Part shown: positions 48,754-58,046 of the stretch, piece after piece
Position numbering within the stretch: position 1 is the first letter of the stretch
Layout of the letters: the number at the start of each line of letters is the position of its first letter
NCBI RefSeq assembly: GCF_014655955.1
Contig: NZ_BNBO01000004.1
Span: 1 to 64,000, forward strand
Source of the DNA: Kitasatospora indigofera
GTDB lineage: Bacteria > Actinomycetota > Actinomycetes > Streptomycetales > Streptomycetaceae
Length of the DNA stretch: 64,000 bases
Direction: 5' to 3'
Program-made: the position numbers and the translations under genes
Notes under the pieces: model-generated
Database searches by the model: none
Told to the model about the DNA's origin: nothing
Seen by the model: only the letters and a program-made list of their open reading frames with translations

Positions 48754-49818
48754 ATGACCGTCCGCCGACCGGTCTTCCACCCGCTGCGGATCGCCCTGGT
48801 GGAGCGGCTCTGCGAGGACGCCGTGGCGGTCACCTTCGACGTCCCGGACGCGCTCGCCGAGGAGTTCGCGTTCCGCCCCGGCCAGACGCTGACCCTGCGC
48901 CTGGTGCTGGGCGGCGTCGACGAGCGCCGCTCGTACTCGATCTGCGCCCCGGCCGGCGGCCCGCTGCGGATCGCCGTCCGTGAGGTGCCGGGCGGGCTGT
49001 TCTCCCGGCGGCTGGTCCGCGAGGCCCGCGCGGGGGACGAGATCGAGGTGCTGCCGCCGGGCGGGCTGTTCAGCCCGGAGACCGACATCCCCGGCGAGCA
49101 CGTGCTGGTCGCGGCGGGTTCCGGCATCACCCCGATGCTGTCGATCGCCGGCTCGGTGCTGGCCGCCGACCGGACGTCCCAGGTCACCCTGCTGTACGGG
49201 AACCGGCGCAGTGACACCGTGATGTTCGCCGACGAGCTCGCCGACCTCAAGGACCGCTACCTCGGCCGGTTCCAGCTGCTGCACGTGCTCTCCCGGGAGA
49301 CCCGCGACGCCGAACTGCTCACCGGGCGGCTGGACCCCGAGCGGGTCGGTGCGCTGCTGAACGCCCTGGTGGACATCCCCAAGGTGGACCACTGGTGGCT
49401 CTGCGGCCCGTTCGGCATGGTGACCGGGGCCAAGGAGCTGCTGGCCGGGCTCGGCGTGCCGGCCGACCGGGTGCACCAGGAGCTGTTCCACGCGGACGAC
49501 GAGCCCGTCGCGGACCGCCCCGAGGCGTCGGTGGACGGCGAGTCGAGCGAGGTCACCGTGGTGCTCGACGGCCGCGGCAGCACCCTGGCGCTCCCGCGCG
49601 ACCGCTCGATCCTGGACGGCGCCCAGCGCTCCCGGCCGGACCTGCCGTTCGCCTGCAAGGGCGGCGTCTGCGGCACCTGCCGCGCCCTGGTGACCGAGGG
49701 CGAGGTCGAGATGCGCCGCAACTTCGCGCTGGAGGAGAAGGAGCTGGCCGAGGGCTACGTGCTGACCTGCCAGGCCAGGCCGGTGACGGACCGGGTGACG
49801 GTCGACTACGACCGCTGA
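48754..49818 (+). CDS. paaE: phenylacetyl-CoA epoxidase reductase PaaE
   Basis: A 354-residue iron-sulfur flavoprotein passing electrons from NADPH to PaaA. The FAD domain has RSYSICAP, the nucleotide domain VAAGSGITPMLSI, and the C-terminal plant-type 2Fe-2S ferredoxin domain uses C301, C306, C309 and C339 (CKGGVCGTC and LTCQARP). AAGGAG precedes the ATG. Its 3' end overlaps the convergent monooxygenase gene by 13 bp. Confidence 0.96.
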   Translation: MTVRRPVFHPLRIALVERLCEDAVAVTFDVPDALAEEFAFRPGQTLTLRLVLGGVDERRSYSICAPAGGPLRIAVREVPGGLFSRRLVREARAGDEIEVLPPGGLFSPETDIPGEHVLVAAGSGITPMLSIAGSVLAADRTSQVTLLYGNRRSDTVMFADELADLKDRYLGRFQLLHVLSRETRDAELLTGRLDPERVGALLNALVDIPKVDHWWLCGPFGMVTGAKELLAGLGVPADRVHQELFHADDEPVADRPEASVDGESSEVTVVLDGRGSTLALPRDRSILDGAQRSRPDLPFACKGGVCGTCRALVTEGEVEMRRNFALEEKELAEGYVLTCQARPVTDRVTVDYDR

Positions 49819-50987
49819 GCCGGTACGCCGGCCGGGCGCCGGGCCGGGTCGCCGAGCAGCCGGACGATCCCGTTGACGGCCGCCCGCCCGGCCCGGTTGG
49901 CGCCGACGGTGCTGGCCGAGGGCCCGTAGCCGACCAGGTGGATCCGCGGGTCGGCGGCGGCCCGGGTGCCGTCCATCCGGATACCGCCGCCCGGGCCGCG
50001 CAGCCCCAGCGGTGCCAGGTGCCCGGCCTCGGGCCGGAACCCGGTGGCCCAGACGATCGCGTCCACCGCCAGCTCCTCCGCGCCCCAGGCGACGCCGTGC
50101 TCGGTCAGCCGGTCGAACATCGGCCTGCGGTCCAGCGCGCCCAGCTCCCGGGCCCGCCGGTACGCGACGGACGGGCCGAGCCCGGTCACGCTGACCACGC
50201 TGCGCACCGGCAGCCCCTGCCGGACCCGCTCCTCCACCATCGCCACCGCCGCCCGCCCGGCCTCCGGGCTGAACGGGCCGTCGCGGTAGACCGGCGGGGT
50301 GCGGGTCACCCAGACCGTCTCGGCGACCGCCGCGACCTCCGAGAGCACCTGGATCGCGGACGCGCCGCCGCCGACCACCAGCACACGGCGCCCGGCGAAC
50401 TCCTCCGGGCCCCGGTAGTCGGCGTAGTGCAGCTGCCGCCCGGCGAACCGGCCGGGGTAGTGGGGGAGGAAGGGCCTGGTCCAGGTGCCGGTCGCGTTGA
50501 TCAGCGCCCGGGCGGTCCAGCGGCCGGCGTCGGTCTCCACCAGCAGCCGGGAGTCGGGCAGCGTGCGGACGGCCCGGACACGCACCGGGCGCACAACCGG
50601 CAGCGCGTGCCGGGCCTCGTACGCCGCGAAGTAACCCGGCACCACCTCGCGCGCCGGGGCGGCCGGGTCCGGCGGGGGGAGCTCGAAGTCGGGGAGGTCG
50701 TGGAAGCCGTGCACGGTGGCCATCCGCAGCGAGGGGGAGCGGTGCGCCCAGGCGCCGCCCGGGGCCTCGTCGGCGTCCAGCACGACGAAGCCGCCGCCCC
50801 CGGGGCCCGCTCCGGCCGGCAGGTCGCCCGGCCGGGCCGTGACCGGGGCGAAGCCGCGCCGGCGCAGGTGGTAGGCGGCGGACAGGCCGGCCTGCCCGGC
50901 GCCGATCACCACGACGTCCACGTCGACGGCGGCCTCGCGCGGGCCGGTCCCGGCCCCGCCGACTTCGGTTGACCCGTAAACATTCAC
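49806..50987 (-). CDS. flavin-containing monooxygenase-like FAD/NAD(P)-binding protein
   Basis: A 393-residue oxidoreductase with two dinucleotide folds: VVVIGAGQAGLSAAYHLRRRG (about residues 24-44) for FAD and RRVLVVGGGASAIQVLSEVA for NADPH. ATGTWTRPFLPHYPGRFAGRQLHYADYR and VWATGFRP are typical of FMO/CzcO-like enzymes. The start (GTG 50987) is uncertain; it lies in the palindrome TTCACG-CC-CGTGAA (50983-50996), which may be an operator. The gene is convergent with and overlaps paaE by 13 bp. Confidence 0.87.
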   Translation of the reverse strand: MNVYGSTEVGGAGTGPREAAVDVDVVVIGAGQAGLSAAYHLRRRGFAPVTARPGDLPAGAGPGGGGFVVLDADEAPGGAWAHRSPSLRMATVHGFHDLPDFELPPPDPAAPAREVVPGYFAAYEARHALPVVRPVRVRAVRTLPDSRLLVETDAGRWTARALINATGTWTRPFLPHYPGRFAGRQLHYADYRGPEEFAGRRVLVVGGGASAIQVLSEVAAVAETVWVTRTPPVYRDGPFSPEAGRAAVAMVEERVRQGLPVRSVVSVTGLGPSVAYRRARELGALDRRPMFDRLTEHGVAWGAEELAVDAIVWATGFRPEAGHLAPLGLRGPGGGIRMDGTRAAADPRIHLVGYGPSASTVGANRAGRAAVNGIVRLLGDPARRPAGVPAQRS

Positions 50988-51071
50988 GCCCGTGAAACAT
51001 CGGATCCGGCGGGCCTGTTCCCGCCGGATCCGGCCCCGCCGGACGCTGCGGAGTCCTGCCCGGCCGGGTGC

Positions 51072-51443
51072 TCAGGTCAGCGGCGAGATCACCGCCGCCG
51101 TGCCGTACGCACAGACCTCGGTCCCCACGTCGGCGGCCTCCGAGACGTCGAAGCGCATCATCAGCACCGCGTTGCCGCCGCGCGCCTGGGCCTGCGCGAC
51201 CAGTCGCTCCATCGCCTCGTTGCGGCTCTGCACCAGCGTCTTCGTCAGTCCCTTCAGCTCGCCGCCCACCAGGGACTTCAGCGAGGCGCCGATCTGGCTG
51301 CCGACGTGCCGGCTGCGGACCGTCAGCCCGAAGACCTCGCCGATCACATGGTCGACCCGGAAACCCGGCACATCGTTCGTGGTCACCACCATCACCTGGG
51401 CGTTCTGTCCCTGCCCGCCGCCGAACTCGTCAAGGTTGCTCAT
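51072..51443 (-). CDS. YbjQ family (UPF0145) protein
   Basis: A 123-residue protein of the PF01906 family, forming ring-shaped pentamers of unknown function. Signature stretches are VMVVTTNDVPGFRVDHVIGEVFGLTVRSRH, QSRNEAMERLVAQAQARGGNAVLMMRFD and EVCAYGTAAVI. It begins at ATG 51443, divergent from the next gene by about 100 bp. Confidence 0.92.
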   Translation of the reverse strand: MSNLDEFGGGQGQNAQVMVVTTNDVPGFRVDHVIGEVFGLTVRSRHVGSQIGASLKSLVGGELKGLTKTLVQSRNEAMERLVAQAQARGGNAVLMMRFDVSEAADVGTEVCAYGTAAVISPLT

Positions 51444-51545
51444 GGGCCCATCCTGCGTGCGCCACCCGGCCCCGTCGGCGGAGGCAGGGCCGAGAAGCTG
51501 GGCCAGACCGGTGATCGGGCGCCGGAAAAGCCGTACCGTAGGCGC

Positions 51546-52475
51546 ATGGGCGAGCGAAGCGATCATCCGCAGGGGCAGGGCGCCACGGAGGACTCCGGCG
51601 CGCGGGAAATCGAGGCGACGGTGGTGCTGGGCCTGCGCATCACCGACTGGCCCGCGCTGCGCGCAGCCGCCAGAGCGGCCGTCGAGGACCTGGACTTCGA
51701 GGGCGTCGACCCGGCCGAACAGCGCCGTGAACTGCTGCGGGAGGTGTCCGAGGACCCGAACGCCGCCCTCGGCGTGCTGCTCCACCCGGACCGCCTGGTG
51801 GCCGCCATGCCGGGCGTCGACGCGCTCGGCGGCACCCTGGAGATCAGCGTCACCGAGGACTTCGCGCCCGACTTCGCCGAGCTCTTCCCGCTCGACGGGG
51901 ACGAGGAGGGCAGCGGCGGCGTCGGCGACTGGACCCTCACCCCGCGCACCGCCTGCCTCCTGCACGCCCAGCTCCTCGGCCTGGCCGACGCGGCCTACGA
52001 CGACCTGGAGGAGCACGAGGGCGAGCCCGTGCTGGAGAGCGAGGAGCACGAATGGGCGGTCCTCGGCCGCCTGCCCACCCGCACCTGGGGCCTGCACCGC
52101 GGCTGGCGCCGCTCGATGGCCCGCGCCTTCGACGACCTCGCCGACGACCTGGCCCTCGGCGAGTGGCCGCTGCCGCGCTGCCCGGCCGAGGACATCGCCC
52201 TGCGGATGGCACTGGCCGACGCCCGCAACCTGCTGGGCGCCCAGCCGGAGTCCGTCGCCGACATGATGGGCGACCTGCCCGCCGACCTCTACGACTACGA
52301 CTGGGACGGCTGCCTGGACGAGCTGTTCGGCGTCTACGGCCCCGAGGACGGCGACCCGGAGGCGGACACCGCGAGCCGCACCGAGGAACTGATCGCCGCC
52401 ACCCACCCCGAGGGCTGGTTCCTGCCGTACGAGGACGCCGAGGAGCGCGACCCGCAGCGCGGCTACCGGCGCTGA
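51546..52475 (+). CDS. conserved hypothetical acidic protein
   Basis: A 309-residue soluble and very acidic protein known to me only as a conserved streptomycete protein. It has an ordered start (VLGLRITDWPALRAAARAAVEDLDFE), a long acidic middle (LFPLDGDEEGSGGVG) and a C-terminal part with DYDWDGCLDELFGVYGPED. No catalytic motif is visible. ATG 51546 begins the conserved part. Confidence 0.75.
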   Translation: MGERSDHPQGQGATEDSGAREIEATVVLGLRITDWPALRAAARAAVEDLDFEGVDPAEQRRELLREVSEDPNAALGVLLHPDRLVAAMPGVDALGGTLEISVTEDFAPDFAELFPLDGDEEGSGGVGDWTLTPRTACLLHAQLLGLADAAYDDLEEHEGEPVLESEEHEWAVLGRLPTRTWGLHRGWRRSMARAFDDLADDLALGEWPLPRCPAEDIALRMALADARNLLGAQPESVADMMGDLPADLYDYDWDGCLDELFGVYGPEDGDPEADTASRTEELIAATHPEGWFLPYEDAEERDPQRGYRR

Positions 52476-52593
52476 CGGCGGGCCCGGTCCGCTCCGGTGC
52501 GCCGCTGCGCGCCCCCGTGGGCGGGGCCGGGCGGGGGCGGACCGCGGCGGGGCCCGGGCGGGGCGGGCCGGCGGCGGCTGGCATCCTTGACGG

Positions 52594-53310
52594 GTGACCA
52601 CACCGTTCGACGCCCCCAGCCCCGACGACGCGCCCGCCGGGCGCGACGCCAACCCCCAGTACGTGCTGCCGCTCGTCGTCCGGATGGAGCGGACCGAACC
52701 GCCCGGCCGCACCGACGCGCTGGAGACCTCGGCCCGCGCCGTGCTGACCCTGCTGGACGACCCCCGGGTGACCGACCCGGACGGAGAGTGGGCCGCCCTG
52801 GTGGTTGCCTGGACGGACGGCCGGATCCGCAAGGTGGTCCGCCGGGCCCGGGGCGGCGAGTGGCGCAAGGCCGGCGAGCTGCCGGGCATCACCGTGACCG
52901 GCGCCGGGGCCGAGGTCCGGGTCTTCCCGCCGGTCCCGCTGGACGGCTGGCCCAAGGAGCTGGCCAAGCTCCAGGTCTCCGGCACCGACCTGGAGGAGAC
53001 CACGCCGCCGGCCGCTCCCGAACCGGGCCTGCCCGTGCTCTGGCTCAACCCGGAGCTGGAGATGAGCGCCGGCAAGACCATGGCCCAGACCGGCCACGCC
53101 GCCCAGCTCGCCTGGTGGCGCCTGGACGAGGCGCAGCGCAAGGAGTGGGCCGGGAACGGCTTCGCCCTCGCCGTCCGGACGGCCACGCCGCAGGCCTGGG
53201 CCGAGCTGACGGCCAGTGGCCTGCCCCTGGTGCAGGACGCGGGGTTCACCGAGATCGCTCCCGGCAGCTCCACCGTGGTGGCCGACCACCCGGCGCTGCG
53301 GGCGGGGTAG
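52594..53310 (+). CDS. peptidyl-tRNA hydrolase type II-like protein
   Basis: A 238-residue protein. The C-terminal 90 residues match the PTH2 fold: MSAGKTMAQTGHAAQLAWW with K161 and H168 at the positions of the Lys-x6-His motif, then FALAVRTA and a terminal VVADHPAL. The N-terminal 145 residues form an extra domain (YVLPLVVRMER) not found in archaeal PTH2. It may release peptides from stalled peptidyl-tRNA, in addition to the canonical Pth elsewhere. GTG 52594 has little SD and may be leaderless. Confidence 0.75.
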   Translation: MTTPFDAPSPDDAPAGRDANPQYVLPLVVRMERTEPPGRTDALETSARAVLTLLDDPRVTDPDGEWAALVVAWTDGRIRKVVRRARGGEWRKAGELPGITVTGAGAEVRVFPPVPLDGWPKELAKLQVSGTDLEETTPPAAPEPGLPVLWLNPELEMSAGKTMAQTGHAAQLAWWRLDEAQRKEWAGNGFALAVRTATPQAWAELTASGLPLVQDAGFTEIAPGSSTVVADHPALRAG

Positions 53311-53420
53311 CCGGCGCTCGCCCCGGCCGGGCCGGGCGGTTCGTACAGGGCTCAGGGGCTCAGGCACACACGGCAACGGGGCACAGGGCACAGGGCACAG
53401 GGCGACGAGGGGGAACACCG

Positions 53421-55001
53421 GTGCCGGAACTGACGGGACGGCGGCCGCCGTCCGAGGGGGACGACGGCGCCGCCGTCCCGAAGACCGTCCCGAAGACCGC
53501 CTCGGGCCCTGCCGCGCCCGGCCCCGCCGGGTCCGGTGACCGGGCGGAGCTGCTGCTGGCGATGCACCGCCTGGCCGTGGGGCCCCACCCCACGGCTGCC
53601 CTGCTGGGCTGGCTGGCCCGGCGCGGCGGCCGGTGGACCGCGTTGCTGGACGCCGACGGCGCCGTCCTCCGGGCGTCCGCCGTCCCGGCCGGCGCGGCCC
53701 CGGCGGCCGGGCTGCCCGGGCTCGCCGCCGAGGGCGTGGCGCTCTTGCGTTCGCAGGGCGCCGGCTCGGCGCGGATCGACCGGGCGGGCCTGACCGGCTG
53801 GTTCGTGGCGGCCGGCAACGGGCCGGCGCGCGCCGTCCTGGCGGCGGTCGGCCCCGGGCCCGGCCCGGCCGGCCTGCCGCGGCTGCTGGCCGACGCCGCC
53901 CGGCTGGCCGAGCTGTGCCGTCAGGTCGAGGCGGCCGCCCGCGACCGCGAGCGGTCCGAACGGGCCGACGCGGGCAGTCGCGAGGCCGTCCTGCACCTGC
54001 TGATGATCGGTGAACTGCCGGCGGCCCACCGGATCGCGGCGGCCCTGGGGCCCGAGCTGCCCGACCCGGTCCGGGTCCGGGTGGTCGAGGGGCCGGTCGG
54101 GCGCCGGGCCGAGATCGCCGCCGACTGGGGCGCGGCCACCGGCGACCGGTCCTGGATCGTGCCCTGCCCGGTGAACCACGGCCACCTCATCGCCGTCTCC
54201 CCGGCCGACCTCGCGCCGGGCGGCGGGGGAGAGCCGGCCGGCCCCGCCGACTGCGCGGTCGGGGTGAGCGGCGCCGTCCCGCTGCGCGAGACCGCGCTCG
54301 GCTACGAGCAGGCCTTCCACGCGCTGGCCGCGGCCCGATCGGTGCCGGGCCGGCACGTCGTCTTCGACGGGCAGGGCGACCTCGCGCCGCTGCTCGGCCC
54401 GGCCGGGGCCGGCTGGGCGCGGCAGCTGCTCCGCCCGCTCACCGAGTACGCCCCGCCGCGCCGGGCCGATCCGGGGGCGGCCGAGCTGTTGGGCACCCTG
54501 TCCTCCTGGCTGGCCTTCGGCACCGGCGCCGTGCGCCACCTCAAGGTGCACCGGAACACCCTCGCCGCCCGGCTGGACCGGATCCAGCACCTCCTCGGGC
54601 TGGACCTGGAGCGGCTCCCGGGCCAGGCCACCGCCTCGCTGGCGCTGCGGCTGAGGGCCGTCCCCGCCCTCCCCGCCGGACCGGCCGCGCCCGTCCTGCC
54701 GCCCGGCCCGGCCGGGCTGGAACTGCTGCTCGCCACCCCCGCCGCCGCGCACTGGGCCGAGGCCCTGCTGCGCCCGCTGCACGCGGCCGGCCCGCCGACC
54801 GCGGCCGCCAGCGTGCGGGCCTGGCTGGCCCAGGACGCCCGGGTCGCCCCGGCGGCGGCCGCGCTCGGCATCAGCGCCCCGGCGCTGCGCAAGCGACTGC
54901 TGCGGATCGAGGAACTGCTCCAGCGCTCGCTGCTGGCATCCCCGAGTGCCAAGTACGACCTCTGGCTGGCCGAGCGGGCCGGGGCGCCGGCCGGAGCGTG
55001 A
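53421..55001 (+). CDS. PucR/CdaR-type transcriptional regulator with two HTH-like units
   Basis: A 526-residue regulator. The central GGDEF-like/CdaR part leads to a C-terminal PucR helix-turn-helix (RHLKVHRNTLAARLDRIQHLLGLDL, about residues 371-395). A second, similar helical unit follows near 480-505 (AAALGISAPALRKRLLRIEELLQ). A Pro/Ala-rich head covers residues 1-40. GTG 53421 has GAGGGGG upstream, and a run of CACAGGG heptamers lies just before that. PucR-type factors control purine, pyrimidine or amino-acid catabolism; the target here is unknown. Confidence 0.8.
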   Translation: MPELTGRRPPSEGDDGAAVPKTVPKTASGPAAPGPAGSGDRAELLLAMHRLAVGPHPTAALLGWLARRGGRWTALLDADGAVLRASAVPAGAAPAAGLPGLAAEGVALLRSQGAGSARIDRAGLTGWFVAAGNGPARAVLAAVGPGPGPAGLPRLLADAARLAELCRQVEAAARDRERSERADAGSREAVLHLLMIGELPAAHRIAAALGPELPDPVRVRVVEGPVGRRAEIAADWGAATGDRSWIVPCPVNHGHLIAVSPADLAPGGGGEPAGPADCAVGVSGAVPLRETALGYEQAFHALAAARSVPGRHVVFDGQGDLAPLLGPAGAGWARQLLRPLTEYAPPRRADPGAAELLGTLSSWLAFGTGAVRHLKVHRNTLAARLDRIQHLLGLDLERLPGQATASLALRLRAVPALPAGPAAPVLPPGPAGLELLLATPAAAHWAEALLRPLHAAGPPTAAASVRAWLAQDARVAPAAAALGISAPALRKRLLRIEELLQRSLLASPSAKYDLWLAERAGAPAGA

Positions 55002-55301
55002 CCGGGGGTCCGCGCGGAAGGCCGAGGGCGAGCCGGCCGTCCGGGCGATGACTGGGCGGGGTGTTACGCGGGGGCCGTCCGGCTGTGCGGATCGAAGCTT
55101 TCGCCGCGGTCCGGTCCCGGTCAGGATGGGGACGCGGCCGAGCGGGCCGCCACCGCGCGGCCCCGGGGACGGGGGACCACTCCGGGCCCACTCCGGGACC
55201 GCGCCCACGGCCCGCGCGTCGCGACCTGGCGAGTCCCACGGGGATCGGCAACGGGGGTGCACCGCACGGGGGTGCGGCGCGGCCGGCGTGGCAGAGCCTG
55301 T

Positions 55302-55339
55302 ACGGCGGGGCCCGGGGGTTCGCCCCCGGGCCCCGCCGT
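55302..55339. terminator. perfect 17-bp hairpin with TTCG tetraloop
   Basis: Stem 55302-55318 pairs exactly with 55323-55339 around TTCG, a very stable tetraloop. It lies between the convergent PucR-type regulator and ABC permease genes and likely terminates both. The rest of the 384-bp gap holds no gene I can support. Confidence 0.88.
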
Positions 55340-55385
55340 GCTGCCGCCCCCGCCCTCGGGTCGTGCCCCGTCCTCGGGTCCTGGC

Positions 55386-56135
55386 TCAGCCTTCGTAGCG
55401 GCGGAACCGGCGCAGCCCGCCGTAGGCCGCCGCACCCGCCCAGAGGGCGAGCAACAGCGTCCCGGTCCCGTGCGGGAAGGGGACGTCCGGGTCGGTGGCG
55501 TAGCGGATGCCGTACTGTCCGGCCTTGTCCGGCAGGAACGGGACGAGCTCGCGGACCCCGGGGACGGCGCCCAGCAGTGTGGTGCCGACCAGCAGCGTGG
55601 GGACCAGCAGGCCCATCGCGGCCGTCATGTTGCCGAGCATCGCGGTGACGCCCAGACAGAACACGATCATCAGTGGCGGGTACAGCGCGGCGGCCGCCAG
55701 ACTGCGCGGTACGCCCGGATCGGTCCAGCCGGCCGGGTGGTCCAGGGTGGCGCGGGCCGCCGCGAACGAGCCGGCCGAGAGCAGCAGCCCCAGGGCCAGG
55801 CCGTAGCCGGCGCCGACGGCGAGCTTGCTCCCGTACAGCAGGCCACGGCGGGGCACCGCCAGCAGGGCGGGCAGGACCGAGCCGGAGTTGAACTCCTGCC
55901 CGAGCAGCAGCACTCCGAAGCAGACGAAGGCCGTCTGGAAGACCGTCAGCCCGTAGTGGATGCCGACGCTCGGGTCCTGGATCAGCAGCTCCTGGACGTC
56001 CCCGATCAGCGCGCAGACCAGGGCGCTGGCCAGGATGCCGAGCAGGGTGCCGGCCAGCGGGACGGACCAGGTGGTCCGCAGGGTGGTGATCTTCGTCCAC
56101 TCGGCACGCAGCGCGGTGCCGGCGCTGACCGTCAT
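55386..56135 (-). CDS. ABC-2 type exporter permease
   Basis: A 249-residue membrane protein with six predicted helices, paralogous to the permease at 56217-56999. It starts with the soluble LRAEWTKITTLRTTW segment typical of this family and contains GVLLLGQEFNSGSVLPALLAVPRRGLLYGSKL. It follows its paralogue by 81 bp on the same strand and presumably shares the upstream ATPase. Substrate unknown. Confidence 0.88.
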   Translation of the reverse strand: MTVSAGTALRAEWTKITTLRTTWSVPLAGTLLGILASALVCALIGDVQELLIQDPSVGIHYGLTVFQTAFVCFGVLLLGQEFNSGSVLPALLAVPRRGLLYGSKLAVGAGYGLALGLLLSAGSFAAARATLDHPAGWTDPGVPRSLAAAALYPPLMIVFCLGVTAMLGNMTAAMGLLVPTLLVGTTLLGAVPGVRELVPFLPDKAGQYGIRYATDPDVPFPHGTGTLLLALWAGAAAYGGLRRFRRYEG

Positions 56136-56216
56136 GGTCTCTCCTCGGGCGTCGGGCCTCGGGTGTCGTCCGGGGCGTAAGGCCTGGGACGACGGGTGGC
56201 AGGCGGGGTCACGGGC

Positions 56217-56999
56217 TCAGGCGTCGTGCCGGCGCAGCGAGCGCAGCCCGCCGTAGGCGGCCGCCCCGGCCCAGAGCGCCATGATCAGCAGGCCGGTCCA
56301 GTGCCCGTAGTGGATGCCGGCGGTGTCCTGGTGGCGCAGCGCGTACTGGCCGGCCCGGTCGGGCAGGAACTGCGCCGCCTCCCGGACCCCGGGGACGGCC
56401 GCCAGCACGGTGGTGCCGAGGAAGACCATCGGGGAGAGCAGGCCCATGGCCGCCGTCAGGTTGCGCAGCATCGTGGTGGCGCCGAGGCAGAGGATCACCA
56501 GCAGCGGGTGGTAGAGCACCCCGGCGACGATGCTGCGGACGGTCGCCGGGGAGTCCAGCGCGAGGTCCACGGTGGCGCCGGCGGCGAGGTAGGACCCGGC
56601 GGTCGAGAGCAGCCCGGCCAGCAGGCCGATCCCGCCGCCGAGCAGGAGCTTGGCGCCGAACAGCCGGCCGCGGGCGGGCACCGCCGTCAGCGAGGTCCGG
56701 ATGGTGCCCGCGTTGTACTCCTGGCCGATCAGCAGGATGCCGAAGCAGGCCGCCGCCACCTGGCCGAAGTTGAGCCCGTAGTAGATGCCGATGCTCGGGT
56801 CCTCGGTGAGCGAGGTGTCGGTGGCGCCGTAGGCGTCGTTGACGGCGTAGGCGATGCCGACGGTGAGGAGCACGCCGATCAGCGGGGTGGTCCAGAGCGA
56901 GCGCAGGGTGGTGAGCTTGGTCCACTCCGCGTGCAGGACGGCGGCCTTGCGCCGGGCCGGGGCGGTGGCCCGCGGGCCGGCGAGGGTCGTGGTGGTCAT
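56217..56999 (-). CDS. ABC-2 type exporter permease
   Basis: A 260-residue six-helix permease with VLHAEWTKLTTLRSLW at its cytosolic start and GILLIGQEYNAGTIRTSLTAVPARGRLFGAKL in the middle, matching its neighbour closely. ATG 56999 overlaps the ATPase stop by four bases, showing translational coupling. With the ATPase it forms a drug, lipid or peptide exporter. Confidence 0.88.
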   Translation of the reverse strand: MTTTTLAGPRATAPARRKAAVLHAEWTKLTTLRSLWTTPLIGVLLTVGIAYAVNDAYGATDTSLTEDPSIGIYYGLNFGQVAAACFGILLIGQEYNAGTIRTSLTAVPARGRLFGAKLLLGGGIGLLAGLLSTAGSYLAAGATVDLALDSPATVRSIVAGVLYHPLLVILCLGATTMLRNLTAAMGLLSPMVFLGTTVLAAVPGVREAAQFLPDRAGQYALRHQDTAGIHYGHWTGLLIMALWAGAAAYGGLRSLRRHDA

Positions 57000-57910
57000 G
57001 CCGCCACCGCCCGGTACTCGACGCTGTCCGCGGTCATCCGCATGAAGGCCTCCTCCAACGAGTCCCGCTGGACCGCGATCTCGTACAGCACCACGCCGTT
57101 CGCGGCGGCCAGTGCGGCGATCCGCTCCGGCTCGGCGCCGGTGACCTCCCAGGCGCCGCCCTCGGCGGGCTCGGCGGTGAGGTCCGAGCCGGGGCCGCGC
57201 AGCAGGGCGGACAGCTTGTCCGGATCGACTGCGCGGACCCGGACCCTGGTCCGGCCGTGCCGGTCGATGAACTCCGCGGTGCTCGCGTCGGCGAGCAGCC
57301 GGCCGCGTCCGATCACCACCAGGTGGTCCGCGGTCAGGGCCATCTCCGTCATCAGGTGCGAGGAGACCAGCACCGCCCGGCCCTCGGCGGCCAGGCCGCG
57401 CAGCAGGGTCCGGATCCAGCGGATGCCCTCCGGGTCCAGGCCGTTGACCGGCTCGTCCAGCAGCAGCACCGGCGGGTCGCCGAGGAGGGCGCCGGCCACG
57501 CCCAGCCGCTGGCGCATCCCCAGCGAGAAGCCCTTGATCCGCTTGCGGGCCACCTCGGCCAGCCCGACCTGGTCGAGCACCGCGTCCACCCGGGAGTCCG
57601 GCAGGCCGTTGCTGTGCGCCAGCCAGCGCAGGTGCCCCCGGGCGGTGCGGCCGCCGTGCACGGCGTGGGCGTCCAGCAGAGCGCCGACCTGGCGCAGCGG
57701 GTCCGCGAGTTCGACGTACGGCCGCCCGCCGATCAACGCCCGGCCCGCGGTGGGGCGGTCCAGGCCGAGGATCATCCGCATGCTGGTGGTCTTGCCCGCC
57801 CCGTTGGGCCCGAGGAACCCGGTGACCACTCCGGGGCGGACGCCGAAGCTGAGGTCGTCGACGGCGAGGGTCTGCCCGTACGACTTGCTGAGGCCCTGGA
57901 CCTCGATCAT
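56996..57910 (-). CDS. ABC exporter ATP-binding protein
   Basis: A 304-residue ATPase of the CcmA/drug-exporter class. Walker A is GPNGAGKTT, the signature FSLGMRQRLGVAGALLG, Walker B PVLLLDEPVNGLDPEG, and the switch histidine lies in LVSSHLMTEM. A C-terminal extension of 90 residues ends with IAVQRDSLEEAFMRMTAD, as in antibiotic- and bacitracin-type exporters. It leads a three-gene operon divergent from the kinase-regulator pair, which probably controls it. Confidence 0.92.
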   Translation of the reverse strand: MIEVQGLSKSYGQTLAVDDLSFGVRPGVVTGFLGPNGAGKTTSMRMILGLDRPTAGRALIGGRPYVELADPLRQVGALLDAHAVHGGRTARGHLRWLAHSNGLPDSRVDAVLDQVGLAEVARKRIKGFSLGMRQRLGVAGALLGDPPVLLLDEPVNGLDPEGIRWIRTLLRGLAAEGRAVLVSSHLMTEMALTADHLVVIGRGRLLADASTAEFIDRHGRTRVRVRAVDPDKLSALLRGPGSDLTAEPAEGGAWEVTGAEPERIAALAAANGVVLYEIAVQRDSLEEAFMRMTADSVEYRAVAA

Positions 57911-58046
57911 GGCTGCCTCCCTGGCTCGTTGGTGACGGGCTCCATTCGACCCGGTGGGGCCGGGGCGGCGGATCCCGCCGGGGAGTGGACCGGCCTCCCT
58001 CCCGGGAGGGAGGCCCGCGGGGCCGGTGGCCTGGCACGATGGCCGG

